From contig NZ_WUMV01000001.1 in assembly GCF_009826895.1 (NCBI RefSeq), positions 558,001 through 622,000 on the forward strand: a stretch of DNA of 64,000 nt, given 5' to 3'. Below, piece by piece: positions 1-9,364 of this stretch (its first letter is position 1; each line of letters starts with the position of its first letter). A model generated the notes under the pieces. It made no database searches. It saw only the letters and a program-made list of their open reading frames with translations, and was not told where the DNA came from. The DNA is from Stappia sediminis (GTDB lineage: Bacteria; Pseudomonadota; Alphaproteobacteria; Rhizobiales; Stappiaceae). The position numbers and the translations under genes were made by a program.

Positions 1-645
1 GACGGCGACGGCGAAGAAGAACAAAAGCACGACGCTTAGCCCGTCGATTTCCGATTTCCACGAGACGATACGGTCCGGCCCGGCGATGCGCCGGATGATC
101 CACGCAAGGCCTGCCGTGGCAATTAGCAAGCCGACGAGACGAAGGCCGAGCGAAAGCGGATCGATCGGCAGCGCATCGCCAAGGATGATCTCGCCGATAA
201 AGGGTGCTGTAACCGGCGTCGCCAACATGGCGACGATCAGGAGAGCAAGGCTCAGCCCCCCGTTCAGCCCAAGCAGGGATACGAATGCCGGCGCGGACAT
301 GATGGGCGGTGCGGCGGTAACGAGAAACAGTGCCACGCCTATCGCGGGCATGGTCTCGAGCAGGCCCATGCCCTTCACGGCGAAGCCTGATCCGAGAGGG
401 ACGGCGAGCATCATCCAGACCACGGCGAGAAGGACGAGCTTCGGGCGGCGCAGCCGTGCAAGAACGTCGATCGGCGCAACGCGCAGGAAGGCGAGAACAA
501 GGAGACAGAAGATCGCTTCCTCGACGAAGGGGCGCACCAGGGACGACAAGGGCGGCAGAGCCATTCCGAGGAACGCGCTTACCGCAACGGCAGGCGTACC
601 GCGATGGCCGAGCCAGCGAAGACCCTGTACTAAGGGTTTGAACAT
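1..645 (-). CDS. BASS-like (bile acid:sodium symporter type) transporter, C-terminus cut by window edge
   Basis: The frame is open from an ATG at 645 to the window edge (215 codons, no stop). The protein is very hydrophobic: successive segments such as LLVLAFLRVAP, LVLLAVVWMMLAVPLG, AIGVALFLVTAAPPIMSAP and LSLALLIVAMLATPV look like transmembrane helices. The AAPPIMSAPAF stretch and overall layout resemble bile acid:sodium symporter/arsenite-type carriers; this family assignment is by eye. A GGAGAG ribosome site lies about 12 bases upstream of the ATG. The gene is divergent from the flavoprotein at 738 with 92 bp between them. The substrate cannot be inferred. Confidence 0.65.
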   Translation of the reverse strand, partial: MFKPLVQGLRWLGHRGTPAVAVSAFLGMALPPLSSLVRPFVEEAIFCLLVLAFLRVAPIDVLARLRRPKLVLLAVVWMMLAVPLGSGFAVKGMGLLETMPAIGVALFLVTAAPPIMSAPAFVSLLGLNGGLSLALLIVAMLATPVTAPFIGEIILGDALPIDPLSLGLRLVGLLIATAGLAWIIRRIAGPDRIVSWKSEIDGLSVVLLFFFAVAV

Positions 646-737
646 TGGTGCTGATTCTCTCCGGTTGCTGGTTTCGCCGTCCACTCGGATGGCGCAGTAT
701 CCGGGAAAGGCACGGCAAGTGGCAAGGCTCTGAATAG

Positions 738-1988
738 GTGCGTAAAGTCGACGTTATCGTTCTGGGCGGAGGTATCGTCGGCATTACCGCCGCGATCTAC
801 CTGCGCATGAGCGGGCGCGACGTGCTGGTCGTGGAGCGTGGACGCCCCGGAGACGAAGCCTCGCGGGCCAATGCCGGCGTTTTGATGCGCGAGGGCCTTC
901 TGCCTTTCTCCTTTCCGGACGATCCGCTCAGGCTCATGGGCGCCGTCTTCAACGCATCGCCCCGGTATCGCTACGATCCGCGCGTTTTCTCGAAGTTGTT
1001 TACCTGGGCAAGGCGCTTGCGCGAGACATCGGAGCGGGACAATGGCATGCGCTATGCGAATGCCATGGCGGCGCTGCAGCGCACTTCGATCGTCGAGCAC
1101 AAGGCCCTTGCCAAACGCGCAAGCGCAGAGCGTTTCCTTCGCCCCTCCGGATGGATCAAGCTCTACCGAAGCGATGCCGGGCTTGAAGAAATCGATTCTG
1201 AGCTTCACTTCGCAAGGATCTTCGGCACGACCTATGAAGACCTGGATGAACAGCGTCTCTCCGCGCTCGAACCCAATCTATACGCCGGTGAATTCAGCCG
1301 GGCGCTCTACTTTCCCGAAAGCCTCTCGGTGTCGAGCCCCGGCGGGCTGACGAAGGCCTATGCCCGGCATTTTCGCGATGTGGGCGGTTTGGTCGAAATC
1401 GGCGACGCGCGATCGCTTGAAAGGGATGGCGGCCGCTGGACGGTGAACACGCTTAACGGCAGGGCGAGCGCTGACAATGTCGTAGTTGCGCTGGGCGCGT
1501 GGTCGCCGGAGGTTCTGGAACCGCTCGGCATCGAATTTCCGATGATGGCGTCGCGAGGTTACTATCGCCACTTCCGGCCGGACGGAGGCGTCAGCCTGAG
1601 GCGTCCCATCCACGATGTCGAGCAGGGTTACGTTCTGAGCCCGATGGAGCGGGGCCTGCGACTTACGACGGGGCACGATTTCACGTCCCTCGACGCGAAG
1701 CCCGAGACGGCTCAACTGCGCCGTAACCTGAAGGCGGTGCGGAAGGTATTTCCGCTTGGTCGTGAAGTTCAGGAAAAGCTGTGCTTTGCAGCAAGGCCGC
1801 TTCTTCCTGACAGCCTGCCGGTGGTCGGTCATGCGCCAGGTCATGAGGGGCTATGGCTGAATTTCGGCCATGCCGGACATGGCCTTACCACGGCGCCCGC
1901 GACGGCTGTGCTGCTCGCGCAGCTGATGAACGACGAAGAACCGTTCACCGATCCATCCCCGCTGTCGCCGCTGAGATTCCGCCTTTAA
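738..1988 (+). CDS. FAD-dependent D-amino-acid oxidase/dehydrogenase family protein (DAO/DadA-like)
   Basis: A 416-residue flavoprotein. The N-terminus carries the FAD-binding Rossmann motif G10-x-G12-x-x-G15 in VIVLGGGIVGITAAIYL, followed by a VVERG acidic strand end. The C-terminus has the DAO-family signature GLWLNFGHAGHGLTTAPAT, which packs on the flavin. The family oxidises amino or imino acids, passing electrons to oxygen or a quinone. The start is GTG at 738, placing the Rossmann strand a few residues from the N-terminus. Its neighbours (Lrp regulator, indolepyruvate oxidoreductase) suggest amino-acid catabolism, but the exact substrate is inference; glycine, D-amino acid or proline-type substrates are all possible. 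Confidence 0.8.
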   Translation: MRKVDVIVLGGGIVGITAAIYLRMSGRDVLVVERGRPGDEASRANAGVLMREGLLPFSFPDDPLRLMGAVFNASPRYRYDPRVFSKLFTWARRLRETSERDNGMRYANAMAALQRTSIVEHKALAKRASAERFLRPSGWIKLYRSDAGLEEIDSELHFARIFGTTYEDLDEQRLSALEPNLYAGEFSRALYFPESLSVSSPGGLTKAYARHFRDVGGLVEIGDARSLERDGGRWTVNTLNGRASADNVVVALGAWSPEVLEPLGIEFPMMASRGYYRHFRPDGGVSLRRPIHDVEQGYVLSPMERGLRLTTGHDFTSLDAKPETAQLRRNLKAVRKVFPLGREVQEKLCFAARPLLPDSLPVVGHAPGHEGLWLNFGHAGHGLTTAPATAVLLAQLMNDEEPFTDPSPLSPLRFRL

Positions 1989-2004
1989 ACCCCCAATCTG
2001 CGCT

Positions 2005-2484
2005 CTAGTTTTCCCGCAAGGGCAAAGCTGCGGTATCCTTGACCGTATGGACGACGATGCGTGACTGGACGTCGGAGACGAGCGTGTTGTCGAGGAGCTT
2101 GAGGCGCAGGAAATCGTCGTAATGCTTTATGTCGTCGGCAACGACCTTGAGCAGGTAGTCGACGGCGCCCGTGATCCGTTCGCAGATGACCACTTCCGGC
2201 CACCGTTGGATCAACTTGTCGAAGGTTTCCATGTTCTCGCGGCTCGGAACCGTGAGCTTGACGAAGGAATAGGCGACAAAGCTGAGGCCCACGGCCTCCC
2301 GGTCGACGACGGCGACGATATGACGGATGACGCCGGTTTCCTTGAGTTTCTTGATGCGCCGCCAGCAGGGCGTCTGGCTCATGCCGGCCTCGCGCGCGAT
2401 CTCGGCGATGGATAACGAAGCGTCACGCTGGAGAATCCGAAGGACTCGTATGTCCGACGGATCGAGGAGGATTTTTTCGCTCAT
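2005..2484 (-). CDS. Lrp/AsnC family transcriptional regulator
   Basis: 159 residues, the usual Lrp length. Residues 7-60 form the AsnC-type helix-turn-helix (DIRVLRILQRDASLSIAEI then SQTPCWRRIKKLKETGVI). The remainder is the RAM effector-binding domain (ICERITGAVDYLLKVVADD). It is transcribed divergently from the indolepyruvate oxidoreductase with about 160 bp between the starts, the classic arrangement for an Lrp protein sensing an amino acid and controlling its degradation gene. Control of the neighbour is therefore likely but inferred. The 3' end lies 16 bp from the convergent flavoprotein stop. Confidence 0.92.
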   Translation of the reverse strand: MSEKILLDPSDIRVLRILQRDASLSIAEIAREAGMSQTPCWRRIKKLKETGVIRHIVAVVDREAVGLSFVAYSFVKLTVPSRENMETFDKLIQRWPEVVICERITGAVDYLLKVVADDIKHYDDFLRLKLLDNTLVSDVQSRIVVHTVKDTAALPLREN

Positions 2485-2643
2485 TGGCCTATCGGCTGAA
2501 TAAACATTCCGCTTTTTGGGGTGGAGGGTAGCAGGATAGCACAGAAATCCCCCTCAAAAAGAACGAGATTAAGATCGAAAGAATTCTCGGTCGCAAAGCG
2601 CGTCAATTGTGCGTCCGCGTTGCGACGGAAGAGGAGGCCGTCG

Positions 2644-5600
2644 ATGAACGCCATTACGAAGCCGATTACACTGGACGACAAATATCTGGCCGTTGCGGGG
2701 CGGGTCTATCTGTCCGGCATACAGGCGCTTGTGCGTCTGCCGCTTGATCGCGTCCGGCTCGACCGGCAGGGGAATCTCAAGACAGGCGGCTTCATTTCCG
2801 GCTATCGCGGATCGCCGCTCGCCGGCTACGACAGCGAGCTTGAACGTGCGAAAAAGCACCTGAAACCTGCCGATATCGTCTTCAAACCCGGCGTGAACGA
2901 GGAACTTGGAGCAACCGCCGTCTGGGGCAGCCAAAAAGTGAGCCAGCACGGCAAGGGTTCCGACTTCGACGGCGTTTTCGGCATCTGGTACGGCAAGGCG
3001 CCCGGCGTCGACCGGGCGGGCGACGTCCTGCGCCAGGCGAACGCCAGCGGCACGGCGGCACATGGCGGCGTGCTGGCGCTCGCGGGCGACGATCACCTCG
3101 CGAAATCCTCCATCTTGCCGGCGCAAAGCGAATATTTCTTCGAGCATGTGGAAATGCCGGTCTTCAACCCCTCCGACATTCAGGAAGTGCTCGACTACGG
3201 CCTCCACGGGCTGGAAATGTCACGATTCGCGGGCCTTTGGAGCGGGCTTATCTGCCTTGCCGACACCATGGACGCCTCGGCGACGATTTCCGTCGATCCG
3301 GGCCGGCTGAGTTTTGTGCGGCCCGAAGACCGCGACCCGCGCAAGGACGAGGATCTGAACCGCGTTCTCCTGCTCGGCAACCGCATGGAGACGGAGCGTC
3401 TTCTGCGTGACGTCCGCATTCCGGCGGCCCAGGCCTACGTGCTCGCCAACCGGCTTGATCATGTCGCATTCGGAGCGATCAAGCCGCGTATCGGCATCGT
3501 CGCGACCGGCAAGGCCTATCGCGACCTGCGCCAGGCGCTCGATCTTCTGGGCATCGACGAGCGCAAGGCGCGCGAGATCGGCCTTGCGATCTACAAGGTC
3601 GCCATGCCCTGGCCATTGGAGCCGGTCGGCCTTTCGAAGTTCGCGCGCGGGATCGAGCGGCTTCTGGTCGTGGAGCACAAGCGCGCCTTCATGGAAGGCC
3701 AGATCAAGGATATCGCCTACGGCTGGGAGGAGCGGGCAAGGCCCGAAATCTGGGGTAAGAAGACGCCGGCCGGCGCTCCGTTCCTTTCCGACGTTCTGGA
3801 ACTGACGGTGCAGGAAATCGCGCAAGGGCTGCTGCGTTTCCTGCCCGGCGATTTCGTCACGCCGGACATGCGTTCCGTTACCGAGCGCATGGTCAAGCAG
3901 TCCATGTGGGCGCAAGGCCACGCGGAACGCGCGGCCCGCGTTCCCTACTTTTGCTCCGGTTGCCCGCATTCCACCTCGACCGTCGTGCCTGAAGGCGCGC
4001 GCGCGATGCCGGGCATCGGCTGCCATGCGATGACGGAAATTCCGGGGCGCACGACCGACGGCCAGATCGCCATGGGCGGTGAGGGCGTGCTTTGGGTCGG
4101 CCAGTCGGAGTTTTCCAACGACAAGCATGTGTTCGTGAACGTGGGCGACGGCACCTATTTCCATTCCGCCATCCTGGCGATCCGCCAGGCGCTGTCGTCC
4201 AAGGTCTCTATCACCTACAAGATCCTCTATAACGACGCCGTCGCGATGACGGGCGGACAGAAGCTCGACGGCACGCTGACGGTGCCGCAGCTTACCCGCC
4301 AGCTCGAAGCGGAAGGCGTGGAGCGCCTTTTCGTCATTTCCGACGAGCCGGAAAAATACATCGGCCGCCATGATCTCGCGCCCGGAACGGGGGTTGCGCA
4401 TCGTGACGAACTGATGCGTATCCAGAAGGACTTGCAGGAATATTCAGGCGTTTCGGTGATCGTTTACGATCAGACGTGTGCGGCCGAAAAGCGCCGCCGC
4501 CGCAAGCGCAAGGAATTTCCCGATCCGGACCTGCGCCTTTTCATCAACGACCGCGTTTGCGAGGCCTGCGGCGACTGTTCGGTGCAGTCGAACTGCATCG
4601 CCGTCGAGCCGGTTAAGACCGAATTCGGCGAAAAGCGGCGCATCAACCAGTCGAGCTGCAACAAGGATTTCTCCTGCGTGAAGGGTTTCTGCCCCTCTTT
4701 CGTGTGGGTAGAAGGCGCGGACTTGCGCAAATCCGAGGGCTCGGGCGTCGATATCGATGCGCTTCTGGCCGAACTGCCGGACGTTGAAATACCGGCGCTT
4801 GGCGCAACGCAGAACCTGTTGATCGCCGGGATCGGCGGCATGGGTGTGACGACGACGGCTGCCGTGCTTGCAATGGCGGCCCATGTGGACGGCAAGCAGG
4901 CTTCGACACTCGACATGACGGGCCTTGCCCAGAAGGGCGGGCCGGTGACCTCGCACGTGCGTTTCGCTGCCGCCGACAAGGCGATCGAAGGCCCGCGCGT
5001 ACCGACCGCAAGCCTCGACGTACTGCTTGCGACCGACATGGTGGTCGCCACCAACGCCGAGCAGTTGGCCCTGATCGACCGCAAGAAAACAGGCGCTTTC
5101 GCCAACACGCGCGTCGCGCCCACGGCGGAGTTCGTCATGAAGCAGACGCTCTCCTTCGACGAGATGCGCATGCAAAAGACGCTTGAGGAAGCCTGTCCGC
5201 TTTATCTTGCCGTGGATGCGGCGAGCATCGCCGAAAAGCTGCTGGGCGACGCCATTTACGCCAACATGCTTCTCGTTGGCATGGCGTGGCAGGCAGGCCG
5301 CCTGCCGCTGACGCTGGAAGCGGTGGAAACCGCGATCATGCTGAACGGTGCGGCGGTGAAGAATAACCTGCGCGCCTTCCGCGCTGGCCGGATTCTGGCG
5401 GTTTCTCCGGAAAAGATCGTCAAGGCGCTGCCCGGCAACGAAGGGCCGAAGCAGATGGATCTCGATGAGCGGATCGCCTTCCTGAAAGCTGAACTAACCG
5501 CTTATCAGGACGCGGCCTATGCTGAACGCTTTGCAAAGCTGGTGGAAGGAATTCACTTGGTGGATCAGGAGTTTGGCCCCGGAACGATGCGCCTGACTCG

Positions 5601-6129
5601 AACGATAGCCGACAACCTCTTCAAGGTGATGGCCTATAAGGACGAGTACGAGGTCGCGCGGCTTTACGCCGATCCCGAGTTCGAGAAGAAGGTGCGCGCT
5701 CAGTTCGCCAACCCGAAGAAACTGACGGTCATGCTGGCGCCGCCGCTAGTTTCAAGGACGCTCGATCCGAAGACCGGCCGCCCGGCAAAACGCGCATTCG
5801 GGCCGTGGATATTTACCGCTTTCCGGATGCTTGCGAAGCTGAAGGGCCTGCGCGGTACTGCACTCGACATCTTCGCGAAAACGGCGGAACGCAAGGCCGA
5901 ACGGGCCTTGATCGAAAGCTACACGGGCGATGTGAAGCAGATCGAAGGCCTGATCGGCACCGCGAATTACGGGCTTCTGGTGGAAATCGCCCGGGTACCG
6001 GATCTCGTGCGCGGGTTCGGCCCGATCAAGGAAGCGAATATGGAGAAGGCGGCGGCAAAGCGCGCCGATCTCTTCGCCCGGCTCGACAAGGAGCACGAGA
6101 AGGGCGTCTTCATGGACGCCGCCGAATAA
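2644..6129 (+). CDS. Indolepyruvate ferredoxin oxidoreductase, fused alpha-beta chain
   Basis: An 1161-residue single-chain 2-oxoacid:ferredoxin oxidoreductase that oxidatively decarboxylates aryl-pyruvates from aromatic amino-acid transamination to acyl-CoA. In order it has the N-terminal pyrimidine-type domain; the TPP site beginning GDG at 501-503 (VNVGDGTYFHSA, then YNDAVAMTGG); a ferredoxin-like cysteine cluster C639, C642, C645, C651, C672, C678, C683; a POR-gamma domain starting IGGMGVTTTA near 731 with DMTGLAQKGGPVTSH; and a C-terminal family extension. The ATG at 2644 was preferred over an upstream in-frame codon at 2521 because GAGGAGG precedes it at ideal spacing and the conserved region begins there. 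Archaeal enzymes split this into iorA and iorB; the fusion is known in proteobacteria. Confidence 0.92.
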   Translation: MNAITKPITLDDKYLAVAGRVYLSGIQALVRLPLDRVRLDRQGNLKTGGFISGYRGSPLAGYDSELERAKKHLKPADIVFKPGVNEELGATAVWGSQKVSQHGKGSDFDGVFGIWYGKAPGVDRAGDVLRQANASGTAAHGGVLALAGDDHLAKSSILPAQSEYFFEHVEMPVFNPSDIQEVLDYGLHGLEMSRFAGLWSGLICLADTMDASATISVDPGRLSFVRPEDRDPRKDEDLNRVLLLGNRMETERLLRDVRIPAAQAYVLANRLDHVAFGAIKPRIGIVATGKAYRDLRQALDLLGIDERKAREIGLAIYKVAMPWPLEPVGLSKFARGIERLLVVEHKRAFMEGQIKDIAYGWEERARPEIWGKKTPAGAPFLSDVLELTVQEIAQGLLRFLPGDFVTPDMRSVTERMVKQSMWAQGHAERAARVPYFCSGCPHSTSTVVPEGARAMPGIGCHAMTEIPGRTTDGQIAMGGEGVLWVGQSEFSNDKHVFVNVGDGTYFHSAILAIRQALSSKVSITYKILYNDAVAMTGGQKLDGTLTVPQLTRQLEAEGVERLFVISDEPEKYIGRHDLAPGTGVAHRDELMRIQKDLQEYSGVSVIVYDQTCAAEKRRRRKRKEFPDPDLRLFINDRVCEACGDCSVQSNCIAVEPVKTEFGEKRRINQSSCNKDFSCVKGFCPSFVWVEGADLRKSEGSGVDIDALLAELPDVEIPALGATQNLLIAGIGGMGVTTTAAVLAMAAHVDGKQASTLDMTGLAQKGGPVTSHVRFAAADKAIEGPRVPTASLDVLLATDMVVATNAEQLALIDRKKTGAFANTRVAPTAEFVMKQTLSFDEMRMQKTLEEACPLYLAVDAASIAEKLLGDAIYANMLLVGMAWQAGRLPLTLEAVETAIMLNGAAVKNNLRAFRAGRILAVSPEKIVKALPGNEGPKQMDLDERIAFLKAELTAYQDAAYAERFAKLVEGIHLVDQEFGPGTMRLTRTIADNLFKVMAYKDEYEVARLYADPEFEKKVRAQFANPKKLTVMLAPPLVSRTLDPKTGRPAKRAFGPWIFTAFRMLAKLKGLRGTALDIFAKTAERKAERALIESYTGDVKQIEGLIGTANYGLLVEIARVPDLVRGFGPIKEANMEKAAAKRADLFARLDKEHEKGVFMDAAE

Positions 6130-6149
6130 GCGGAACCGCACAAAGGGGA

Positions 6150-6228
6150 GGCGCCGAGGAGAATTCCGCAAACGCCCGAAAAGGTAATTTCGATGCCTTT
6201 GCGGGTGAAAGAGAATTCCTTCGGCGCC
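6150..6228. repeat. Imperfect inverted repeat / hairpin between convergent genes
   Basis: GGCGCCGAGGAGAATTC at 6150 is mirrored by GAATTCCTTCGGCGCC ending at 6228, with inner CCGCAAA (from 6166) and TTTGCGG (near 6198-6204) arms also complementary. One arm carries a few extra bases. It sits exactly between the convergent oxidoreductase and peptidase stops and may act as a shared transcription-termination structure, although no long T run follows. Confidence 0.45.
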
Positions 6229-6231
6229 GTT

Positions 6232-7245
6232 TCATCCGAAACGTTCAGCCCAGGACGGCTTCACGTCACCATCCCGAATTGTCGCCGCGTAAATTCCTCG
6301 CGCGATCGCCCGCGCCATAGTCGCTGCCGCGAGGGCACCAAGTTCGACCTGCTCGGCCAGCGGATCGACCAATCCCCGCTTGCCCGTCGAGACCGCAAAG
6401 ATCAGATCCCCATCAAGTGCCGTATGGGAAGGCCAGAGCGCGCGGGCGAAACCGTCATGCGCCATGACGGCGAGGCGTTTCAGCTCACCCTTGGACAGGA
6501 CAAGATCGGTCGCGATGACGGCGATGGTCGTATTGGCGCCGGGCGAGATCGTATCGAGCTTGGTGCGGATTTCGGAAGTATTGGAGGGAAGTGGTGAGGG
6601 AAGGCCAAGGCCGCCGAATTCCGATGACCGCTCGAAGGGGGCCGCCCAGAAGTGCCGGCCGTCGCCGACGGTCGCGGATCCGAGTGCGTTGACGGCGACA
6701 AGCGCGCCGACGGTGGCGCCCGATTTCGTGCGGGCCGAGGCGGAGCCGAGCCCGCCCTTCAGGTTTGCCGTGGTGCAGCCGATGCCGGCACCCGCCGTGC
6801 CGGTCTCGAAGTCCTGTCCCTTGCCGGAAAGGGCCGCTTCCAGCGCCTGCCGGCCAAGGGATTTGTAAGGGTTGTCCGGTCCCCAGTCCTTTTCGCCGCC
6901 GTTCAGGAGATCGAACAGGATCGCGGTGGGAACGATGGGCACGCGTGCCGGACCGACCGCGAAGCCGCGCCCCATTTCCGCCAATGCCGCCTGAACGCCC
7001 GAGCCTGCGTCGAGACCGAAGGCGGAGCCGCCGGAGAGCACCAGCGCGTCGACGGCAGGCACGGTCTGCTCCGGTTCCAGAAGGGCAACGTCGCGTGTGC
7101 CGGGAGCCCCGCCGTGGATCGCGACGGAGGCCGCCGCCGCCTCATCCGGCAGGACGACCGTGACGCCGGACTTGAGCTTCTCGTCGCCGGCATTGCCGAC
7201 GCGAAGGCCCGGAACGTCAGTAATGAGATTGCGCAGCTCGCTCAT
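6232..7245 (-). CDS. P1 family (DmpA/NylC-like, S58) self-processing peptidase
   Basis: 337 residues of the N-terminal-nucleophile family that includes DmpA aminopeptidase and the nylon-oligomer hydrolase NylC. Family features seen are VDALVLSGGSAFGLDA (residues 65-80), the glycine-rich GTAGAGIGCTTANLKGGLG (149-167) and the predicted autocleavage site N238-T239 in GANTTIAVIATD, where Thr239 would become the free N-terminal nucleophile. HTALDGDLIFAVSTG near 280 is also conserved. A GGAAACGA ribosome site precedes the ATG. Substrates in this family range from D- or beta-amino acid peptides to amide oligomers, so the substrate is unknown. The flavin reductase 54 bp upstream is on the same strand and may be co-transcribed. 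Confidence 0.88.
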   Translation of the reverse strand: MSELRNLITDVPGLRVGNAGDEKLKSGVTVVLPDEAAAASVAIHGGAPGTRDVALLEPEQTVPAVDALVLSGGSAFGLDAGSGVQAALAEMGRGFAVGPARVPIVPTAILFDLLNGGEKDWGPDNPYKSLGRQALEAALSGKGQDFETGTAGAGIGCTTANLKGGLGSASARTKSGATVGALVAVNALGSATVGDGRHFWAAPFERSSEFGGLGLPSPLPSNTSEIRTKLDTISPGANTTIAVIATDLVLSKGELKRLAVMAHDGFARALWPSHTALDGDLIFAVSTGKRGLVDPLAEQVELGALAAATMARAIARGIYAATIRDGDVKPSWAERFG

Positions 7246-7299
7246 ATTCGTTTCCGCCGGCCTGCCTGCCCAGCCTGCATGTCTGCAATGGGCGGCGCG

Positions 7300-7833
7300 T
7301 CAAAGCTTGTGGTAATCGCGGTCGAGATAGATGAGCGCGCCTTCGGCATTGCCGAGGCTGGTGGCGACCACATGGCCGAAGATGACCGAATGGGTGCCGG
7401 ATTCCAGGATCTCCGTCACCTCGCAATCGAGCGCGACGCGCGCGCCCTCCATGACGGGAGCGCCGGTGGCAAGCGTGAGCCAGGACGCGGTGGCGAAACG
7501 CTCGTCCATGGAAAAGCCCTTGCGGCCGGCGAAGGCATCGGAAACGTGTTGTGCGCTGGCGGGCAGGGTATTGAGGCACAATACCCGGTTCTTGCGGATG
7601 CCGGCGTTGAGCCGCGCATCGCGGTGAACGCAAAGGAGGATCGTCGGTGGCGTATCGGTGACGGGACAGACGGCGGAAACCGTGGCGGCGATGCGCCCGC
7701 CCGGACCGTCGGTGGTGACGACGTGGACGGCGGCGCCGATCCGGCTCATCGCCTCGCGAAACGCGGCGGCGTCGAGCGGCTTGCCCGTCGCTTCGGCGGT
7801 ATCTTCCTGCCGCAGTGTCCGCATGACCGTCAT
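7300..7833 (-). CDS. Flavin reductase-like (HpaC/RutF type) FMN-binding protein
   Basis: 177 residues. AFREAMSRIGAAVHVVTTDG, RIAATVSAVCPVTDTPPTILLCVH and NAGIRKNRVLCLNTL are hallmarks of the flavin reductase domain that supplies reduced FMN/FAD to two-component monooxygenases. The start was set at 7833 because GGGGGAGAGGGT immediately precedes that ATG; the frame upstream runs into repeat sequence and is not coding. No partner oxygenase lies beside it, so the client enzyme is unknown. RutF (pyrimidine degradation) and HpaC (hydroxyphenylacetate) share this domain and cannot be separated by eye. Confidence 0.82.
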   Translation of the reverse strand: MTVMRTLRQEDTAEATGKPLDAAAFREAMSRIGAAVHVVTTDGPGGRIAATVSAVCPVTDTPPTILLCVHRDARLNAGIRKNRVLCLNTLPASAQHVSDAFAGRKGFSMDERFATASWLTLATGAPVMEGARVALDCEVTEILESGTHSVIFGHVVATSLGNAEGALIYLDRDYHKL

Positions 7834-7861
7834 ACCCTCTCCCCCGGTCTCCGCGCTATCG

Positions 7862-8006
7862 CTAGAGCGCTTGCCCTGAAAGCGAAATCGCTTTCGTGAC
7901 AAGAAATCGCTCCAGAATCTATATCTTGAGCATATCCTCATCGCGAAATCCGATCCTGATTTCGCGGGATATGCTCTAGCCTTTTGACCGGCTTAAACCA
8001 AAAGGC
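7862..8006. repeat. Palindromic intergenic repeat (rhizobial REP/RIME-like), copy 1
   Basis: GAGCATATCC (7928-7937) pairs with GGATATGCTC (7967-7976), and inside them CGCGAAATC (7942-7950) pairs with GATTTCGCG (7958-7966), leaving a 7-base loop and a 4-base bulge. An upstream part, AAGCGAAATCGCTTTCGTGACAAG, is followed by the hairpin, and a second stem GCCTTTTG/CAAAAGGC (7979-7986/7999-8006) closes the region. A degenerate copy in the same order lies at 17513-17610. Such mosaic palindromes are typical of rhizobial intergenic spaces. Confidence 0.65.
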
Positions 8007-8171
8007 CGCGCAATGCATCATTACGTAACGACGCTTACGGTCCGGTTAAGCGACATCGTGGAACGGCGTGTATTGGATTAACGAACCGCTCAGATTGCAA
8101 GCACGCCCTGATGAATTTCAATATATTGCGCGTGGTCCCGTGATCCATGGCCAAGGCAATCGTAACAAACG

Positions 8172-9215
8172 CTATTCGGCCAATTCCGCGTGATGGTCCT
8201 GCCGGAAGGGGCGAAACATGCTTCGATATTTGGCAGGTGTCAGGCCCGTCGAGCGCTTGAATAGACGGCGGAAGAAGGCCGGATTTTCATAGCCCACGCG
8301 TGCGGCAACATCTTCGCTCGGGCAACTCTCGCGCTCCAGGATGCGTTTTGCTTTCTCGATGCGAAGATTTTGCACGTAGTGGATCAATGTCGATCCGGTC
8401 GCAGCCCCGAAACGGCGCTTGAGAGACCGTTCGGGAATGCCGGATCGGGAAACGGCTTGCGTGACCGCCGCAGGCTCCGCAAAATTTTCGGCCAGCCAGT
8501 CCTGAACCTTGCGCACGACCGAATCCGCATGCGGGCGATAGCGAACGAGGCTTGCGTAGGGTAGCTGGCCCTCGCCGTGCCACTTGAGCAGATAGACCTT
8601 TGCGATCCTCAGCGCTTCTTCCGGGTCGAGATGCCGGGCGATGATGTGAAGGGCAAGATCATGCCACGATGATGCCCCGCCCGCCGTAACAATGCGCCCG
8701 CCGGGGTCGGCGAAAACGAGGTTCGGCTCCGCCTGAAAACGCACCTTCGGATAGTGCGTCCTGAAAAGATCGGCATAGGCCCAGTGGGAGGTCGCCTCGC
8801 GCCCGTCGAGAAGCCCCGTGGCGGCAAGCAGGACGGACCCGGAGCAGGCGGAATAAAGATGCGCGCCTGCGCGGTATTTCGCACGGATCCAGTCGATCAA
8901 CTCCGGATAGCGGCCCGACAGGTCCTCATCCATCGCCAGCCAGAGTTCGGGCAGGATGAGGATGTCGCAGGGCGGATCGTCGCGAACGACAACGTCCGGA
9001 TGGACGGGAATGCCGTTACCGCAGCGGAATGTGTTCTTGCGCAAGGAGACGATGCGCGTGCGAAAGCTTTTTCCGCTCATCTCCGTCCCGACCATTTCCT
9101 GCCACAGGCGGCCTGCCGCCGCCAGAACGTCGATCATGCCGTAAAGCGCCGATCCCGCAGTCTCCGGCAGGGCGAGGATGAGCGTTTCAATGTCCCCGTC
9201 TTGCTTGTGCGCCAT
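8172..9215 (-). CDS. GlxA family transcriptional regulator (DJ-1/PfpI-like domain plus AraC HTH)
   Basis: 347 residues. The N-terminal ~200 residues form a DJ-1/PfpI-like domain with the nucleophile-elbow-like YSACSGSVLLAATGLLDG; the C-terminal ~100 residues are an AraC double helix-turn-helix ending in VGYENPAFFRRLFKRSTGLTPAKYR. GlxA-type regulators usually activate catabolic or detoxification genes. It is divergent from the OsmC-type gene (149 bp between starts), which is the most likely target, though this is inferred from position. The neighbouring palindromic repeat (7862-8006) lies downstream of its stop. Confidence 0.9.
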   Translation of the reverse strand: MAHKQDGDIETLILALPETAGSALYGMIDVLAAAGRLWQEMVGTEMSGKSFRTRIVSLRKNTFRCGNGIPVHPDVVVRDDPPCDILILPELWLAMDEDLSGRYPELIDWIRAKYRAGAHLYSACSGSVLLAATGLLDGREATSHWAYADLFRTHYPKVRFQAEPNLVFADPGGRIVTAGGASSWHDLALHIIARHLDPEEALRIAKVYLLKWHGEGQLPYASLVRYRPHADSVVRKVQDWLAENFAEPAAVTQAVSRSGIPERSLKRRFGAATGSTLIHYVQNLRIEKAKRILERESCPSEDVAARVGYENPAFFRRLFKRSTGLTPAKYRSMFRPFRQDHHAELAE

Positions 9216-9364
9216 GGCGCATCCGCTTTCGTGGCACGAATGGATCGTTTCCGACGATTATCGAACTGCCGTTACGTCTTGTCGAGCCTTATCCATATAG
9301 CGTCGCGGCAAGGGAATACGTGCCGTGGCGTGACACAAACCGACGAGCGACAAGGAGAATTGAA

